This document shows positions 15,359 to 18,047 of a stretch of 18,047 bases of DNA, piece after piece. The DNA lies in contig JBCDBL010000089.1 in assembly GCA_039183635.1 (NCBI GenBank), forward strand, positions 1 through 18,047, given 5' to 3'. The notes beneath the pieces are model-generated. The model saw only the letters and a program-made list of their open reading frames with translations, had not been told where the DNA came from and made no database searches. The DNA comes from JBCDBL01 sp039183635. GTDB lineage: Bacteria > Pseudomonadota > Alphaproteobacteria > Caulobacterales > Parvularculaceae. Both the position numbers and the translations under genes were made by a program. Position 1 is the stretch's first letter. Each line of letters begins with the position of its first letter.

Positions 15359-16394
15359 CGCGTACGCAAGCGTGGGAAGCCGCACGGGCAAAACCCAGCA
15401 TAGCCCGCCACCTTTCGCCCAGCCGCTCAGGCCAAGCAAGCGCGAAGCGATCGCCAGCTCGGCAAATAGGACGAGCGTCGTCTCAACCTTTGTTATTTCT
15501 CTTCGTGCAGCGTGAAATAGGGGAGAGACGGAACGTTCTTCCCGTAAGCGGACAATTAAAAAGCCGATGCAAATGTGATGAGGCAAGCCGCCACGTGCGC
15601 CAAATGTTCGCCCTATATCGCAAAACTTTACAGCCTTGTCTGAATATAAAATCAAGTGAAGCTTAAGTGGCTGTGATGTTATTCATGGTCGTGATTTCCT
15701 GTTTGGCGAAAAGGACATTAATATTGTTGATGGCGAAAAAGGGAATGGCGGCATCCTTGCCAGCTCTGGTAAAGACACTATCGATGGTGGATCTGGAGCC
15801 AATCTTCTCATGTATGGCCATTCGTTCAATGCCGATGGGCGCAATACGATGAACTGATTGGAAGGCGGCCGCGCGGGCCAAGCCGATGAGGCGGCTGCAT
15901 TGCTGCAGGTGATTTTCATGTTGTAACTTTTTTACCTGGAGCGCCTTCACAAAAACGGGAACCGTTCGCCGCGTGTCTCGGCTCACTGTGATAAACTGCG
16001 CGTCAAACAAAAATTTAGAGTGTGTTTGCGCATCGAAGAAGTGTGAACGTGCTCTAGCCAAATTGAATAGCGCTTCGGGAAACCCGACGTATAGGCTGTG
16101 TTTGGCATCACGTACGATCAGTTTCCAGCTTACTTTTGGCGCCGTGCCCAAATGGTCTAAGCGTCACCTTGGGTTTCAAAGCGGCGAAAACGATTTATTC
16201 AGTCCAATCCGGTCTACGCCAAACTTGCTCAGCTTAGTAAGCATTAAAAATATAAATTGAAAAATTCTCTGACTAATTGGCAGTAAGGCTTGATCATACA
16301 GCGCCCTGTTTACTTTTCCGTCAGGCAGGCTACTATTGAGTAAATAACTGGATAATATATTCTTGTTCTTAAACACTTTTAATCCGGGGAATTA
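15359..16394. other. About 1 kb without an intact gene
   Basis: This stretch between the dienelactone hydrolase and MFS genes contains only short or broken reading frames. The one recognisable piece is the RTX-like fragment at 15660-15857. GC content falls toward its right end. On the minus strand an open frame (15663-16151) runs antisense through the RTX piece, and another (16176-16376) carries a segment LYDQALLPISQRI faintly reminiscent of the C-terminal end of some SAM-dependent methyltransferases. Neither can be supported as a gene. The pattern suggests a remodelled, decaying region. Confidence 0.5.
15660..15857 (+). pseudogene. Fragment of an RTX-type calcium-binding repeat protein
   Basis: In the frame of 15675 the sequence reads through about 65 codons to a TGA at 15855. 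It contains Gly/Asp-rich units: GRDFLFGEKDINIVDGEKGN, then SSGKDTIDGGSGANLLMYG, which follow the RTX nonapeptide style (GGxGxDxxx) in degenerate form. An in-frame TGA lies immediately upstream (15657-15659), there is no usable start codon or ribosome site, and no secretion signal remains after the repeats. RTX proteins are normally long, exported Ca2+-binding proteins, so this is read as a remnant of a lost gene. The repeats are few and imperfect, hence moderate confidence. Confidence 0.5.
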
Positions 16395-17741
16395 ATGAAG
16401 CAGCCGCAGTCGAGCGAACATGCGACGGAAGCCGCAGTTTTGGCGAAAGCCGATCTGCAAGAGGGTGAAGTGGGTGCGAAGTCCGACGCTGCTTCGATAT
16501 CGCCGTACTTGTACTACCTTATTTTTATGCTTTTTATGGCGAATATGTTCAACCAGATGGATCGCACTGTCCTGTCAGTACTGATTGAGCCGATACGACA
16601 AGACCTTTCTCTTACAGATAATCAAATTGGATCTTTGGGATTTGCTTTCGCTATCTTCTATGCAACGTTTGGTTTGTTTATCGGTCGATTGACCGATACG
16701 CATTCCAGGTCGAAACTCCTTAGCATTGCAATTGGCGTATTTAGCACTGCAACTGTTGTATGCGGATGGGTGCAAAACTATGTCCAACTATTCATAGCAC
16801 GGGTTGTCGTGGGGGCGGGCGAAGCAGGCGGCGTTCCCACAAGCTATTCCATCGTGGGTGACAGTTTCCGGCCAGAGCATAGAGCGAGCGCGTTAGCGCT
16901 CGTTTACGGCGGAGTTGCGGTCGGTTCTGCGGTCGGACTTATCTTGGCGGGCGTACTGGCGGATGCTGTCGGTTGGCGCATGACCTTCGTTTTGTTCGGG
17001 ATACCAGGACTATTGTTAGCGCTTGGAGTTTGGTTCACCGTGAAGGAGCCATTGCGCGGACGCTTTGAAGGCGCTGAGGTTCAAGCCGCCGAAGCGCCAA
17101 GTCTCGTCGAGACGATCCGTACATTGTCGGGCAATAGGACATTTATTTTTATTACGTTCGCATACTCCATCAGTCTATTTTGCATGTATGGGATCGGCTA
17201 TTGGCTGCCGAGCTATCTCATACGTTCTTTGGGCATGTCCTTGACGCAGGTTGGCCTTATTTACGGGCCTATAGTCGGGCTTACAATGGCGGTCGGCCTT
17301 ATCGTCAGTGCAGTGCTCGTCCCAAAACTTTTAAAAGCCGATCGTCGTTGGGAGCTTTGGCTCCCCGGGGCGATGAATGCTTTGGCTGCAGTTTGCTATG
17401 TGGCGTTGTTTACAGCTCAAACTCTCTTGACCGCTATCGTCTTTGCTTCCATGGCAAGCTTTCTAATTGGCATTACCGTCGGTCCAGCATCCGCGGGTAT
17501 TCAGTCGACAGTCACAGCGCGTAAACGAGGCGTCGCTGTTGCGGTCGTCATGTTCGTATCTGCTCTGTTTGGGCAGGGATTGGGGCCGTGGTTGATCGGT
17601 ATAGCGAGCGACATGCTTGCTTCAGCCCATGGTGAAGATTCACTACGCATTGCGTTGCGATATTCACCAATAGTCTTTTTGATAGGAAGTCTTTTTTACT
17701 ACCTAGGGGGACGGAGTTTCAATAGCGATCGTGTAGATTAA
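16395..17741 (+). CDS. MFS transporter, spinster-like
   Basis: This 448-residue major facilitator protein has a hydrophilic N-terminal tail (about 1-36), then about 12 membrane helices. Helix 1 contains NMFNQMDRTVLSVLIEPI, typical of the spinster-like bacterial group. The loop between helices 2 and 3 carries the MFS motif A variant GRLTDTHSR (97-105). ARVVVGAGEAGGVPTSYSI and RASALALVYGGVAVGSAVG match the same group. The transported substrate is unknown. The ATG has GGGGA 4 bases upstream. Base composition is lower in GC than the rest of the window, with more A/T-ending and rare codons (TTA, ATA, CTA), so recent acquisition is likely. No partner gene is adjacent; a composite repeat begins right after the stop codon. 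Confidence 0.9.
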   Translation: MKQPQSSEHATEAAVLAKADLQEGEVGAKSDAASISPYLYYLIFMLFMANMFNQMDRTVLSVLIEPIRQDLSLTDNQIGSLGFAFAIFYATFGLFIGRLTDTHSRSKLLSIAIGVFSTATVVCGWVQNYVQLFIARVVVGAGEAGGVPTSYSIVGDSFRPEHRASALALVYGGVAVGSAVGLILAGVLADAVGWRMTFVLFGIPGLLLALGVWFTVKEPLRGRFEGAEVQAAEAPSLVETIRTLSGNRTFIFITFAYSISLFCMYGIGYWLPSYLIRSLGMSLTQVGLIYGPIVGLTMAVGLIVSAVLVPKLLKADRRWELWLPGAMNALAAVCYVALFTAQTLLTAIVFASMASFLIGITVGPASAGIQSTVTARKRGVAVAVVMFVSALFGQGLGPWLIGIASDMLASAHGEDSLRIALRYSPIVFLIGSLFYYLGGRSFNSDRVD

Positions 17742-17742
17742 A

Positions 17743-17841
17743 GCATTTCCAGGTCAAGTGTGTACGGTTGGCCGTCCGGAAATGCGAAAAAGCAAAGACT
17801 TAAAGCGCCTGCCTGATTCCGATTGAAGAAGAGACGCTTTA
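17743..17841 (+). repeat. Composite A-B palindromic repeat, plus orientation
   Basis: The type-A palindrome has outer arms GCATTTCC (17743-17750) and GGAAATGC (17778-17785), and inner arms GGTCAA and TTGGCC. A linker leads to the type-B palindrome with TAAAGCG (17801-17807) and CGCTTTA (17835-17841). It begins within a few bases of the MFS stop codon and may serve as its transcript end. Compared with the array at 11463 the stem has compensated base changes. Confidence 0.85.
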
Positions 17842-17870
17842 GGGCTTGTTGAGGTTCATCAATATATCTG

Positions 17871-18033
17871 GTCATCCCGGACGCCGGTTTTCTCCAAATC
17901 TTTGATTTGGTTAGAAAATCGAGCGATCCGGGATCTGGTGCAACAGATTTCAGACACGCGGAGACAGATCCCGGCGCTAACACGCGCACACCAAAACCTA
18001 TGGGTTTTGGGCGCGTGTAACGTCCGGGATGAC
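17871..18033. repeat. 163-bp cloverleaf-like inverted-repeat element
   Basis: The element is bounded by a perfect 13-bp inverted repeat, GTCATCCCGGACG (17871-17883) and CGTCCGGGATGAC (18021-18033). Inside are three further hairpins in series. The first is TTTTCT-CCAAATC (17888-17900) with GATTTGG (17904-17910) and AGAAAA (17913-17918). The second is CCGGGATCTG (17928-17937) with CAGATCCCGG (17965-17974). The third is ACACGCGC-aca-CCAAAACC (17980-17998) with GGTTTTGG-GCGCGTGT (18003-18018). There is no transposase gene. It looks like a non-coding dispersed element of a kind seen in alphaproteobacteria. Confidence 0.85.
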
Positions 18034-18047
18034 GGAACAACTCTGAA

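Noticed and set aside
15332..15655. 107-codon minus-strand frame after the dienelactone hydrolase gene
   Set aside because: No recognisable motif and overlaps the 3' end of the hydrolase; could be a gene remnant but cannot be supported.
15663..16151. 162-codon minus-strand frame
   Set aside because: Its C-terminal part is antisense to the RTX-like fragment; the rest shows no known motif. Coding status is unresolved, so it is not called.
17738..18040. 100-codon minus-strand frame at the right edge
   Set aside because: Made up entirely of the cloverleaf element and the composite repeat.

Overview
The window looks like a GC-rich alphaproteobacterial chromosome. The pointers are a complete Na+-translocating NADH:quinone reductase (Na+-NQR) set, a Tat-targeted dienelactone hydrolase with a typical alphaproteobacterial N-terminus, and palindromic intergenic repeats of a kind common in that class. 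Na+-NQR suggests a marine or saline habitat. The genus cannot be fixed from the sequence; a Parvularculales/Hyphomonadales-like bacterium is a guess.

Layout. Positions 1-3170 (minus strand) hold glutaryl-CoA dehydrogenase followed 25 bp later by a fused alpha+beta 2-oxoacid dehydrogenase E1 that runs off the left edge. A zeta-class glutathione transferase / maleylacetoacetate isomerase reads the other way (3400-4026). Positions 4118-9964 (minus) hold the tightly packed nqrABCDEF operon. Divergent from nqrA, on the plus strand, are its maturation genes: apbE (FMN transferase) and nqrM (iron-sulfur assembly). Together the eight genes form a self-contained Na+-pump unit: NqrF oxidises NADH, ApbE attaches FMN to the SGAT threonines of NqrB and NqrC, and NqrM is needed for the NqrD/NqrE cluster. 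Next come a repeat array, a small membrane ORF (minus), a CBS-domain protein (plus), a second composite repeat, an amidase (minus) and a divergent Tat-type dienelactone hydrolase (plus).

From 15359 to 16394 there is about 1 kb without an intact gene. It includes a fragment of an RTX-type calcium-binding repeat protein. A more AT-rich MFS transporter of the spinster-like type follows (16395-17741), and the window closes with a composite repeat and a 163-bp cloverleaf-like inverted-repeat element. The 15.4-18.0 kb part looks like an accessory or remodelled segment; the rest looks like ordinary core genome.

No clearly new multi-gene system was found. The observations most worth following are the fused E1 next to gcdH (a possible 2-oxoadipate route), the rearranged position of apbE-nqrM, the composite A-B repeat family with compensatory base changes, the cloverleaf element, and the decayed RTX remnant.
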